Source: Amphibalanus amphitrite (taxonomy: Eukaryota; Arthropoda; Thecostraca; Balanomorpha; Balanidae). Taken from it: 64,000 bases of DNA. This document shows positions 53,140 to 62,544 of this stretch, one piece after another. Made by a program: the position numbers and the translations under genes. The notes beneath the pieces are model-generated. The model was not told the origin of the DNA. It searched no databases and was given only the letters and a program-made list of their open reading frames with translations. Each line of letters opens with the position of its first letter. Within the stretch, counting starts at the first letter, position 1. Location of the stretch: contig NW_024882868.1 in assembly GCF_019059575.1 (NCBI RefSeq), forward strand, positions 62,001 to 126,000, in the 5' to 3' direction.

Positions 53140-53777
53140 GTGACTATAGTGAAGACGGGAGAGTATAGAGGGAACGGGATGCATTGAGCATACGGCACAA
53201 TTCTATCACTGAGACGCAATGGCTGGATGGACCTCCGGAACAGGACACAGGGCACTATTTCGGAACAGGGCACTATTCAACTACAGAGACACGCAGGGTA
53301 TATTATTAATATGACGTTGCTCGAACACGTAGACGTAATATGGATATACTTCCTCATGCGACCACTCAGAAATAGGATCAGAACACGGTACAATGGAGGA
53401 TACGGCGTTACCCGACCATACAGGCGAGCAGAAACAGGAGCTCTTCTGTGAGGCCACATGGAGTGCAGGGTATGATCTTAGATTGTGGCTGGCGTCTGAT
53501 GAAGCCTGTCTGTTCTTGTTTGATGTCGGATGTCGCTTGACTGTCTAATATCGCTGGCCGCTGTGACACCTCGTGTATGTTTCTTCACCTGACGTCTTAT
53601 TGCTCTGACACTGACTCTCAAAAATCGGTATGGGATGTTCGATCCTTGACAACCCGTGTCTGTGCCTTTATCGGACATCTGTCTGACCAGTCTGACGGCT
53701 CTCGTGTGTGCCTGATGTCTGTTGTTAAACAACCTCTGTCTATCTGACTTCTAACACCTGTTGTTTGTGTCTTCCAG
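53140..53777 (+). other. Intron 23
   Basis: No element or exon is recognised; a short GGAACAGGGCACTATT duplication occurs near 53236-53278. Confidence 0.75.
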
Positions 53778-53830
53778 TCGAGTTCCAGCAGAACCAGCTG
53801 GCTGCCACAGTCACAGCCGATTAACATCAG
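53778..53830 (+). CDS. PPIP5K: PPIP5K exon 24
   Basis: A 53-nt exon, phase 0 in and phase 2 out at AG|GTAAGC, encodes SSSSRTSWLPQSQPINI, a serine-rich tail segment. Splice sites and phase are good but the sequence is not conserved enough to confirm; it could be alternatively spliced. Confidence 0.65.
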
Positions 53831-54078
53831 GTAAGCGGGCGTCGGGATTTTTTTTCGGCGGCAAGAACCGAAGGAGGAGTGGCCGTTGGCCACCGATCAC
53901 ACACCGTCCCCTGCATAAACGGGGATGCAAATTTCAGCTTACTTCCTGCCTATAGACCGCCTGACTGCCACATAGTTCGTGTGTGAGACGGATAGAAGAG
54001 CTAGTACACGCGTTGTGTTCACCCCGGTTCGGTCCTTATCGTCCGCCCGTCTGACGGCTGGCCTCTGTGTTCCTCCAG

Positions 54079-54257
54079 CCGCGTGGCCACGTCTCCCGCG
54101 CACCTGTCGCCGCCGCACCAGGACCTGCTCCGCTCGTGCTCCCACCCCGGCTCCCCGGACCGTAAGGGAGCCGGCACGGGAGCCGAGGAGCGGCCCCGGA
54201 GCCTGGAGGGTCTGATGGAGCGGGGCATTACCGAACCACCGCCGGCAGTGCGACCAG
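54079..54257 (+). CDS. PPIP5K: PPIP5K exon 25
   Basis: Phase 2 in, phase 1 out at G|GTGGGT. Encodes a Ser/Pro-rich, probably disordered segment including SPAHLSPPHQDLLRSCSHPG and RSLEGLMERGITEPPPAV (residues about 999-1058). GC-rich third positions support coding. Such linkers are typical between the phosphatase domain and the conserved C-terminal block. Confidence 0.75.
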
Positions 54258-55743
54258 GTGGGTACCGGGAGACGGTAGATGTACAAACATAGTCGGGTGG
54301 GGCGGAGAGACGTACTCAGGCAGAGACAGAGACAGATGAGCATGACGGATAGACGGAACAGGGAGAGACGTGCACATATACGCAGACAGATAGACGGAAT
54401 AGACGTAGACGGACTTAGTGCCGATTTATTAGTAGTGAGCGCTTAGGCAGGAGCGAGTATTTGGTAGATTTAACAGGAAGTTATGAGTATGAGTGGCCGG
54501 CCGTTTACTCACACTCATCACACCCGCACTCACCACCCTTACACTCACCACACTCCACACTTACACTATGTGAGTGAAGTTAACCACACGGGTGAATAGA
54601 AAAGGGACAACCTGGTTTGTGATTCGCCAGTCTCGGTGGGATTCGATGTGGAACCCGTTTCAGAAGGTTGGAACTTGAAATGGTTGCCATGGATCCAGAT
54701 GGTTGTCGAAATACACCGGCATCGGAAGAAACACACCGGCATGAACATCGGAAGAAACCTTGCATCGGCTCGTGCAGGGCAAGGGATTAAGGCCATTCTT
54801 GAACACATTCCAACACGGGCAGTTATTCGCCACAAGCTGACGTATAATTGAGTGCATATTTTGCAGGACCTATGGAGTCGTTCTCGTGACACGCTGTTCA
54901 AACACTCAGTAATGAGACACGGCCGCATTTTGCAATTCCTTTGTGTATTTCTTTGTATTTTTCTGGCAAAGTTTGATGGAAGTTAAAAGCTCAATCTAGG
55001 GAGGCTTGTTGAAGCGTCCTACTGTGCGAGGAGTTTGCTACAGACGGCATTATATCTGGTTTAGTTTATTGCTGTATTATGACCTTTACCACACCTTTAC
55101 GTATTTACAGTAGGCGAAATTGGGCCGTAGGCCCAGGAGTTCTATCAAGTGGTTCTGTAAAGATGAAGCTAATTGTTTGCTTTTTAGTTGCAAGTGTAGG
55201 TACAAAATATTAAAGCATTCAAGAAATATGTCGTTGAATTGCCATCTCAGTTTCTCATTGTAGGTTGAAGTTCAGCTTGACGAGCGTAATATTATGAATT
55301 AGATAAAGATGTGATGCTTTGGACATGCTCCAAGATGACGCAGTTGAATGTGTTCCAGAAATATTGACGCATTGCGAGAAGGCACCATTCATTATTTCTT
55401 GTTTCCATTGACATCCTATCTAAATTCTTTTGACGCACTAACCTGGCATGCGACCATCCCCTTTGATGTGATAAAAGGCCACTCACCAAACCATCCGCAC
55501 ACAATATTGAGAGCAACGCACGTTAGCTGCTGTTAAGAAGGCCCAAGCTCAAGCACCTGCCCCAGAGGCTGGTTGACTGCACTGAGCTAGTTCGAGTAAG
55601 GTTGAGCTATCCAGAGCTCTTGCAATATCGGTCAAATGATTAACGATGCTTGATAGATATGCATGTTTTCTCTTGCACGCCTGAGAGAGCTCCGTTCGTT
55701 TCCGATCACACCTTAGCTCATATTTCCGAACTTACCTCTTCAG
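54258..55743 (+). other. Intron 25
   Basis: Simple AGACAG/AGACGGA-rich sequence (54300-54415), ACTCACCAC repeats (54510-54565) and an otherwise AT-richer stretch. No exon is recognised. Confidence 0.65.
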
Positions 55744-55878
55744 AGGAGCTCGGCGGCGGTGCGCGGCGGGCGCGTGCCGCGTCGGTGCGCTCGGCGCTGC
55801 TCCAACTGCTCTCAGCGCTCCGTCAGCGGACGGCGGCGGTCCCCGGTGACCGGAGCCGGCCCGCTAGCTGGGCAGGCG
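55744..55878 (+). CDS. PPIP5K: PPIP5K exon 26
   Basis: Phase 1 in and out. Encodes EELGGGARRARAASVRSALL and QLLSALRQRTAAV, then a short basic stretch. Two in-frame donors are possible: G|GTGACC ending 55845 and the stronger G|GTAAGC ending 55878, differing by exactly 33 nt. The helical, alanine/leucine-rich content is not recognised from orthologues. Confidence 0.6.
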
Positions 55879-57437
55879 GTAAGCGGACGCGGGTGAAGAG
55901 ACAGACGGGAGCGGGCTTCACTCTCCTCTCCGTGCCGTTTTACCTACAGCACTCTCCTACCTTCTTTATGGAAAGATGGTAGCAGTCCTGTTTTCCTGAC
56001 TGCACGACATGCATAGCCGTGACGCGGTGACCAGCGAGGTCACTCCTGTGGTCAGTCGCAGAGCTGTGCAGTCCAAGTTCGTGAACGCTTTTCTAGCTGT
56101 GGTTGGACTCTTACTGTTGAGAAGACTGAGTGATCCTCTGAAGTGCAGCTGTCACAAAACGCTTTCCGGAATGCAGCTCGTCGCTTGGTGGCTTCTATCA
56201 GCAAACGCGTGGCTAGGTCGCTGCTATTCTGCTACTTTCTAGGTGGTTGGGCTGGGTCGGATGAATGATGATTCTGTCCCTGTGCGCCAAGTGGAGCTTG
56301 AGGCGCGGCTGCTAGGCCTGTCGTCTTTCCACCATGCCACTGCGGAACGCTCAAATGGGTGCTTCGCTTTACACGCTTTACAAAGCACAGCATCGGCCAA
56401 GGGCGCAGGCTACACCGTGTGCTTTACTCTCCACCACTTCTACTGCATGCTGGTTGCTACCTAAGGGTGTTCAGAGACACCACACAAATGGACAATAAGA
56501 AGAGGTATAATATAGAGACGGACTGAGACCTTGTAGGCACATGGAACGACAGACAGACTGGCTAGCATATATCAGACACTGGCTGATGATAATCGCCCTC
56601 TTCAAATTGTCCTCACTCAAAGACGTTAATTAGAAATAGGTCATTGCACGATTCTGTAAAAGCTAGTTGTATCTATCTTCAACTACTATCCTGCACGCGC
56701 AGTGTGTGCTGTATCGTCTGAGGGGTGTGGGGCCGGCCGCGCGGGTCCGGTGGGGCGCCCCGGGGTCATTGGGGGTCATTGCATGTGCTCCTCTCCGCGG
56801 CACGTATTTATCATATTTGGCCAGCACTCAGCAGTCACTCCCAGTGGGGTCAGGCACGGGACAGCGACCTTTGCTGAAGGCTATGTCTGCTAGGGCTGCC
56901 GGCGCCTCAGAGACCTGGGACAGTTAAGTGGTAGTGTAGGCTCCTCACAGTGCTTCACACACATCAGCGCCAAGCTGTGTTTTGGTTACACAGTACTGTG
57001 TTTGATTAGATTGTATTTAGAGTATGTATAATGTATAATGTATATAGATGTTGACTGTAGAACATAACCTCGCTATAATCCCTTACCATTTCACTATATT
57101 TATGACGACCTCCTAATCGGATATCTTGCGAGGGAGGCCTCTGCTTCTTACCCATGCAGGGCTCAAGTGAAAACTAAAAGACGGGACGCGATAGAATACA
57201 AGTATAATTCTATAGCTAGAGCAGATAGTCTCGGCACGACGAGCAGGTTAGACGGTCAGCTGCGGCAGTAAAGTGGTCATTGGACCAGAGCGCATGTGGC
57301 GGTGTAGTCCGGCCATGACCCGTACCGCCTCTGTCTGTGATGACCCCGGTGCAGTCCGACCCCGGCCGGCCCCAGGACGCCCGACTGCCCCGCCATCTAG
57401 TTAGCGTGTGACTAACTTCGGCTTGTCTGCCCGCCAG
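55879..57437 (+). other. Intron 26
   Basis: No exon or transposon is recognised in this 1.56-kb stretch; short open frames lack motifs. Confidence 0.6.
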
Positions 57438-57440
57438 CAG

Positions 57441-57473
57441 ACGGCGTCAGCGAGCAAGACGACGACGACGAAG
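57441..57473 (+). CDS. PPIP5K: PPIP5K exon 27 (microexon)
   Basis: A 33-nt exon (phase 1 in and out) encoding DGVSEQDDDDE, donor G|GTGAGC. The acceptor is a NAGNAG pair (CCAGCAG): splicing three bases earlier at 57438 would insert one alanine-containing codon in frame. Acidic microexons are common in such tails; support is from splice sites and phase. Confidence 0.6.
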
Positions 57474-58777
57474 GTGAGCCAATAAAACGGGGATATTGTG
57501 ATAATCAAGAAAAGCTGAATCTACTCGTCGAGCTAATTAGGACTTTTAGTCATTCATGCATACATGGAAGAATATCGGTTTTCTTGTGGCCCGATTTTCT
57601 TAGGCGCCTTTTATGATGTGCTTGTGAAAGCTAAAATCGACTTAGCAGAATAAAGCATTCCGCTTAGCCAATTACATAGCTGTAGTTATCGCTGAGTAGA
57701 ATCAGTTGTCTAGTATAGTTAGTAGCTACCAAATAATGGTCTGACTACCAAACATGTCTATTTATTTGCCCGTTATTGTTTTATTTCCGCGTTCCGTACA
57801 ACCTTTCACAGTGCTCTGTCCATTGCCATCCCACTGTCAGTTATCTCACCTCACCCCTCCCCATCAGAGCTGCTCCTTCAATCACCACCCCATCCACTGA
57901 CGTCCGCCACCCCTGGATGATATACGTGTACTCCGTCCATCAGTCACCCCGGCTGTTTTTTCCCACCAGACCTGCCCCGTCTTTGACCACCCCATTCACT
58001 GACCTCTCTGGCCCTAGTCAGATCTGTTCCGTCCATTCCTACCCTACCCCCGACCTCTCCATCACCACAAGGCTGAGTCACCAACAGCTCGCCAGTAATT
58101 CACCTCTCTGTCCCCTGCGGCAGACCTTTTCGCCTACTACTCCCTCCCTTTTGTACAGAACTGCTCCGGCAGCGTCACCCCTTCCATCAACCTCTCCCCC
58201 TTCCACATACATAGCTACTCCGTTCTTTACCACTCCCTCACTACCCCCTCCACAGAGCTCCGCCGCCAGTGTCACTCGGTAGTCGGTACCATCCCAGACA
58301 CAGTACGGTGCCCTCTCAGCCACTTACCTCCCCCCTCCCCCCCCACAGAGCTCCGCCGGCAGCGTCACTCAGTACCCTCGCAGACACAGTACGGTGCCGT
58401 CTCACTCACTAACCCTCCCCCTCCCCCCCCCCCCCACAGAGCTCCGCCGCCAGCGTCACTTGGTACCCTCGCAGACACAGTACGGTGCCTCTCAGCCACT
58501 AACCCCCTCCCCCCCCACAGAGCTCCGCCGCCAGTGTCACTCGGTACCATCCCAGACGCAGTACGGTACCCCATCAGCCACTAACCCCTCCCCCCCCCCC
58601 CCACAGAGCTCCGCCGGCAGCGTCACTCGGTACCCTCGCAGACACAGTACGGTGCCCCCTCAGCCACTAACCCCCTCCCCCCCTCCACAGAGCTCCGCCG
58701 GCAGCGTCACTCGGTACCATCCCAGACACAGTACGGTGCCCTCTCAGCCACTAACCCCCTCTCCCCCCCCTCCACAG
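57474..58777 (+). other. Intron 27
   Basis: The second half (about 57830-58777) is a decaying array of exon 28 acceptors; the first half shows nothing recognisable. Confidence 0.75.
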
Positions 58778-58825
58778 AGCTGCGCCGGCAGCGTCACTCT
58801 GTACCCTCGCAGACACAGTACGCCC
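57830..58825 (+). repeat. Acceptor/exon-start array of exon 28, at least 8 copies
   Basis: Clear copies begin at 58159, 58256, 58349, 58440, 58521, 58607, 58691 and 58778 (functional), spaced 97, 93, 91, 81, 86, 84 and 87 bp. Each is poly-C then CACAG|AGCTCCGCCGGCAGCGTCAC, a CGCAGACACAGTACGG-like stretch and CAGCCACTAACCCC. Weaker relics near 57867, 57967 and 58018 suggest the array once extended further. Copies 58607 and 58691 are open and in frame with the functional exon. Confidence 0.93.
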
Positions 58826-58966
58826 ACCAGCTGTCCATCCTGAACCAGCAGCTGCAGCTGGGAGCGCCCGGCGGCTCGGCCAGCTCCCTGTTCTCCACGG
58901 CTGTCATCAGCGGGTCGTCGTCGGCGCCCGAGCTCAAGTCACTCTTCACACCTGTCACGGCCATCG
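58778..58966 (+). CDS. PPIP5K: PPIP5K exon 28
   Basis: Phase 1 in and out. Encodes ELRRQRHSVPSQTQYAHQLS, a glutamine/leucine stretch, then LFSTAVISGSSSAPELKSLF and TPVTAI. LFSTxVxxGSSSAPxL matches the conserved C-terminal segment of human PPIP5K1 and PPIP5K2. It is the last copy of an acceptor array; upstream acceptors could extend it by 29 or 57 residues. Confidence 0.93.
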
Positions 58967-59370
58967 GTGGGTAGAGGGGCGAGAGGGGAAGGGAGGGCGG
59001 CGGGATCACACGTTCTGCAGTATTTACTAGATGGCGGGGTGGATGAATGGTGTGAACCAACCGTGGTATAGAGTACGGCTGATGAATGTGGATAGAGTAA
59101 TGTGGGATATAAGTTCTGAGGTGTCCATGGTTTGAAGTACGGGTAGGGGAAGGGCGACATGAGACAAATATGTTAAAGGGGCCGGTTCAGAGGGACACTA
59201 GGAGTAGCGTCAGGGTAGGCGGGGATAGGTAGATATTAGCGAAAACTAGTAGTGGATGTGCTGGGAGTGTAGTCTGCGCAGCTCCATGACGGGCTGATGC
59301 ATATGCTGAGGTATCTGAAGCAGTGAAGAAGTGCAGTAATTGACTACCCTATCCCTCCCCGCTCTGACAG
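58967..59370 (+). other. Intron 28
   Basis: A 404-bp intron with no recognised element. Confidence 0.85.
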
Positions 59371-59559
59371 GCATCGAGGGCTGCGGCGGCGTGCCGTCCA
59401 TCCGGCCCTTAGAGACGCTGCACAACGCCATGTCACTGCGTCAGGTGAACGCCTTCATCGACCGGGTCACGTCGATGGAGTTTCGCGCACCGCCGCCGGC
59501 GGCGGCCGCCGACCAGCCCGACCGGCCGCCGCCGCTCGGCCTGCACTCACCAACTCACA
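59371..59559 (+). CDS. PPIP5K: PPIP5K exon 29
   Basis: Phase 1 in and out. Encodes GIEGCGGVPSIRPLETLHNA, MSLRQVNAFIDRVTSMEF, then a Pro/Ala-rich stretch to PTH. EGCxxVPxIxPLETLHNAxSLRQV is the conserved C-terminal motif of animal PPIP5Ks. The donor CACA|GTGAGTCGG is the first of a long donor array. Confidence 0.97.
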
Positions 59560-60010
59560 GTGAGTCGGAGAGGATAGTCACACAACTGTAACCGGCCGCC
59601 GCCGCTCGGCCTGCACTCACCAACTCACTGTGAGTCAGAGAGCTTACCAACTCATAGGGAGTCGGGGAACCGAGCCATATTAGTAACTAACTAAACACAC
59701 TACCCACTACCCAGCCGGACCGGCCGCCGCCGCTGCTGCTGAGCCTGCACTCACCACTCACCAACTCACAGTGGGTCACACTGATCACCAACTTACAGTG
59801 AGTCGGAGAGCTCACCAACTCACCACAGTGAGTCGGATACACTCACCCGCACACAGTGAGTCAGATACTCTTACACACAGTGAGTCAGATACTCCTACAT
59901 ACAGTGAGTTGGAGAGCCCGATCAGATAGCTCACAAACGGTGAGTCGGACAAATCACCAACTCAGTGAGTAGGATACACTCACCCACATGCACGATGAGT
60001 CGGACAGCTG
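59515..60010 (+). repeat. Donor array after exon 29, about 11 GTGAGT copies
   Basis: The exon end CCGGCCGCCGCCGCTCGGCC through CTCACCAACTCACAGTGAGTC recurs at 59592 (near perfect) and 59717 (diverged), and CAGTGAGTCGGA-type donors recur near 59627, 59768, 59797, 59827, 59857, 59880, 59904, 59939, 59967 and 59995. Short interspersed CACTCACC motifs make up the spacers. Confidence 0.88.
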
Positions 60011-61079
60011 TGAGGCAGACATCTTCAGTCAGACGGCAGTCACGACGAGGAAAGCAACTCACAAATAGTCCAAAAGCTCTCCGAGTCACGGTTTCCTGAG
60101 TGCTCTTTGAGGAAATGAGCTGTTCAGCAGACCATAGTGTGAAGGAAGGGACGGTCGCCGCCGCCGACGAGCGGTTCGGTTCATTTCCTCAAAGTAGGCC
60201 ACAGTGGGAACTGGTCACGTGAACTTAGTCTCAAACTTATCGTGATAGGCACAAAGTATCCGTTACTAACCACGCGCCACGAACCTCAGTTAACCTAGAA
60301 ATAGCAAATCACGGTGACTTGCACACTACACCATGTCTTGTGGATGTCAGGTGGTCTGAAAAAAACTAGGGTGCCACCACACGCCGAGATAGGGTTACTT
60401 GCGCAGTGCGCACTCTCTGACTGATTCATCGGGCTACAGACGGCGTAATCAATACTCAGTCGGACAGACGGGTATCCCAGGATGGTTGCTTGAACCGTCA
60501 CACCAGTAGCGCAAGTTGTTAGATGTGTTTCAGTATCCGCTAGTCTAGCTGTTGGTGCTAGCGTGCCCGTGCATTTTAAGCTACCACAATGTTCACATAA
60601 TTTCGACCACGATGATCCACCAGCGGACCACGAAATTGGCTCGCGGTCGCATTTAATCGTCGTTCGCACAGTTTCATTCCCAAAGCGTTTTTGCCGTGCA
60701 TGCATGTAGTAACGGACGCTCGTTGCGTTTTATGTGTATTACTCGTGCTTTACGTCGCATTTAACCGACTTGGCAACCACCGTAAAAGCACGGAACTTCC
60801 CACGGCGTGAAATGTCCCGATAATACACCCTCCCGGACGTCTACACCCAGTATAACCTCCATTATACGTGTGAGCATATTACCCGGTAACGCCAGCCTGC
60901 TGTCGTATTCTGTGTAGGTATTACTGATGCTCCTCAGAGCTATGTAGTATGTAGGCACCAACAGTGAACGCAATGTATGAGGCCGTATCGCCGCCTGTGA
61001 CCACGGCTGTGTAGTGAACTGAGTGTGCCACTATCGTGTCAGTGACACTGTGTAACAAACGCTCTCCTGTGCCTGTCAG
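59560..61079 (+). other. Intron 29
   Basis: Donor array to about 60010, then about 1.07 kb without recognisable features. Confidence 0.75.
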
Positions 61080-61171
61080 GTCTCAGCATCAGCGGTCCAT
61101 CATCATTCGTCTCATCTCCGGGCTCTACGACACCGCTGGACGGGGCGAGAGCGGTCAGCGACGGCTGGTAG
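61080..61171 (+). CDS. PPIP5K: PPIP5K exon 30 (C-terminus, stop)
   Basis: Phase 1 in. Encodes LSISGPSSFVSSPGSTTPLD then GARAVSDGW and TAG at 61169-61171. GPSS...SSPGSTTP resembles the GPSSxxSSxGPSSPTT tail of vertebrate PPIP5Ks. With this exon the total coding length is divisible by three. An internal GCG|GTCAGC could serve as a donor to a further exon, so the terminus is not certain. No clear AATAAA follows nearby. Confidence 0.6.
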
Positions 61172-62448
61172 CACCGGCTGTTACCGCCGTCATGCAGAGA
61201 GGCTTCAGTGTCTGCGGTCCCACAGTGGCAGACCGTACTGTCGTCCACAGAGGCTAGAGTCTGGGTCCGTGATACCAGGCTACTGAGGTTCTATGGTCGG
61301 TGATACAAAACTTCAGAGGCTTTGTATGGTACGCGATATCGGCCTACAGTAAGTCAGTGGCCCAGGGCTCCGCCTGCTGGCCCAGATGATCGCAGTCAGT
61401 GATAGGGTCTGTCTCTGTGGGTTGCAGTCTGTCAAAGGGCCTACTTAGAGACTGTAGTTCGTTACAGAACCGACCTACAAGCTACAGTTTGTTACAGGCT
61501 GACCTATTGACCGCAGTCCTTGACAAGGCCTGACTTATTAATTATAGCTCGTGGTAAGCCGCCACCTGGACACACACCGGGTTACTGGAGACTGGGCGCC
61601 GGTGGCGGCCGTCCCTTCACCTTCCGTGCAATGCGCGCCGCCCGCCGCGGTGGGCGGCCAGTGATGACGTGATCGTAAGTTAGTGACGTCAGTTGATGAC
61701 GTACCTGACGTCAGTGATGTGGCGCCGGAGTATTATCAGTGTAACGGCCGAGCCGCTACTCCGGCTGAGGTGTTTTGTATACGGCGGCGCGGGCGGTGAC
61801 CCGCTCTGCCGCCCGCGCCCGACTCATGTGCAGCTGATTGTCGCCAACAGATGGCTCTAGTATGGCGCCCGCCGCCGCGTACCGTGATAGTGTCGCCGAC
61901 CGGTCGGTAGACAGTCTCAGTCAGGGCGCTGTGGCCGCCCGATAACTCATCAGGAGTATCGCTCTCTAATCGTATTTATCTTGCTGTGTGACGCGCTCTC
62001 TCAGAACAAACAACCTCGTGATGGTCGCCCGTGTCTCACGACCCGTAATCGCCCGATAGGGGCACGCGCAGTGTTCGTTTCAGGACTGCGCGCCCGTGAA
62101 AACGGTCCCCGTCGGTCGTATCGATGCGGCTAGTGAATGCACCGCCGGGGGTCTTGGAGGTATTTTGATACCGGGGGTTCATGAGCATGTGGCTGCCAAA
62201 GTGTTCAGCGCGCATCATTGTATGTCATTTCGGGGACACCGGGTATTTCGCGACATTCGCCGATGTGTCTCACAATTGTTTCATGTTGGGTACCGTTTGG
62301 TACCGCATTGTGTACCAATGTACCGTGCCTGCGTACCTAACCGCCGGTACCCCTTATGAGTCGGGAACACCGCCCCGCCAATACAGACAGACTGAGTACA
62401 GAGGCCGTGTATTGATGAAGCGGTGGGTCGGTCGGGTGGGGTGAGGTG
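61172..62448. other. Convergent intergenic region / 3' UTRs
   Basis: Lies between the tails of PPIP5K (plus) and HYPK (minus). It contains a TGACGT cluster and a GC-rich hairpin (61620-61880). GTACC-rich simple sequence occurs at 62286-62355. No further gene is recognised. Confidence 0.6.
61660..61820. promoter_or_regulatory. CRE-like TGACGTCA cluster and GC-rich hairpin
   Basis: Two perfect TGACGTCA sites (61684-61691, 61706-61713) plus TGACGTGA (61665) and TGACGTAC (61697) lie within 50 bp, followed by a CpG-rich segment with a perfect 11-bp stem (GGCGCGGGCGG at 61786, complement at 61809-61819). TGACGTCA binds CREB/ATF factors. Regulatory function is inference; location between two gene tails is unexpected for a promoter. 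Confidence 0.4.
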
Positions 62449-62544
62449 TTACTGGGTGAGGGTGACCAGGGCGCGCACCACGTCGCCGTGGTGCTCTCGC
62501 AGACAACGCTCGGCACGGTTCCGTGGAATTTCCATCTCGGTCAT
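62449..62544 (-). CDS. HYPK: HYPK homologue, last coding exon
   Basis: On the minus strand, after a pyrimidine-rich tract and GTGTTTCAG acceptor, the exon encodes MTEMEIPRNRAERCLREHHG then DVVRALVTLTQ and TAA. This matches the C-terminal UBA-like domain of huntingtin-interacting protein K (human ends MTEMEIS...REHMGNVVEALIALTN). HYPK binds and regulates the ribosome-associated NatA N-terminal acetyltransferase and reduces protein aggregation. Upstream exons are expected beyond the window's right edge or in unrecognised sequence; none is identifiable up to 64000. The gene is partial here. Confidence 0.85.
   Translation of the reverse strand: MTEMEIPRNRAERCLREHHGDVVRALVTLTQ

Larger units (their letters stand above)
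3002..61171 (+). other. PPIP5K: PPIP5K gene span (30-exon model)
   Basis: Diphosphoinositol pentakisphosphate kinase (VIP1 family) phosphorylates InsP6 and 5-InsP7 at the 1-position to make inositol pyrophosphates, using an N-terminal ATP-grasp kinase domain (here about residues 76-400). A C-terminal histidine-acid-phosphatase-like domain (about 412-920) removes the same phosphate. The family is cytosolic. The model joins 30 exons, all GT-AG, with matching phases; exon lengths sum to 3,813 nt, giving 1,270 residues plus stop, close to human PPIP5K2. Key blocks are VGICAM (exon 3), [10 protein letters not shown] (exon 4), [14 protein letters not shown] (exon 6), [18 protein letters not shown] and [10 protein letters not shown] (exon 10), and [17 protein letters not shown] (exon 14). 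Exons 2-22 are recognised by family similarity. Exon 1 and exons 23-27 and 30 rest mostly on splice sites, phase and codon composition. Many junctions are flanked by duplicated copies of themselves. Confidence 0.93.

Noticed and set aside
58394-58843. A 149-codon proline/serine-rich open frame as a separate gene
   Set aside because: It is a translation of the exon 28 acceptor array in mixed frames, ending out of frame with the real exon.
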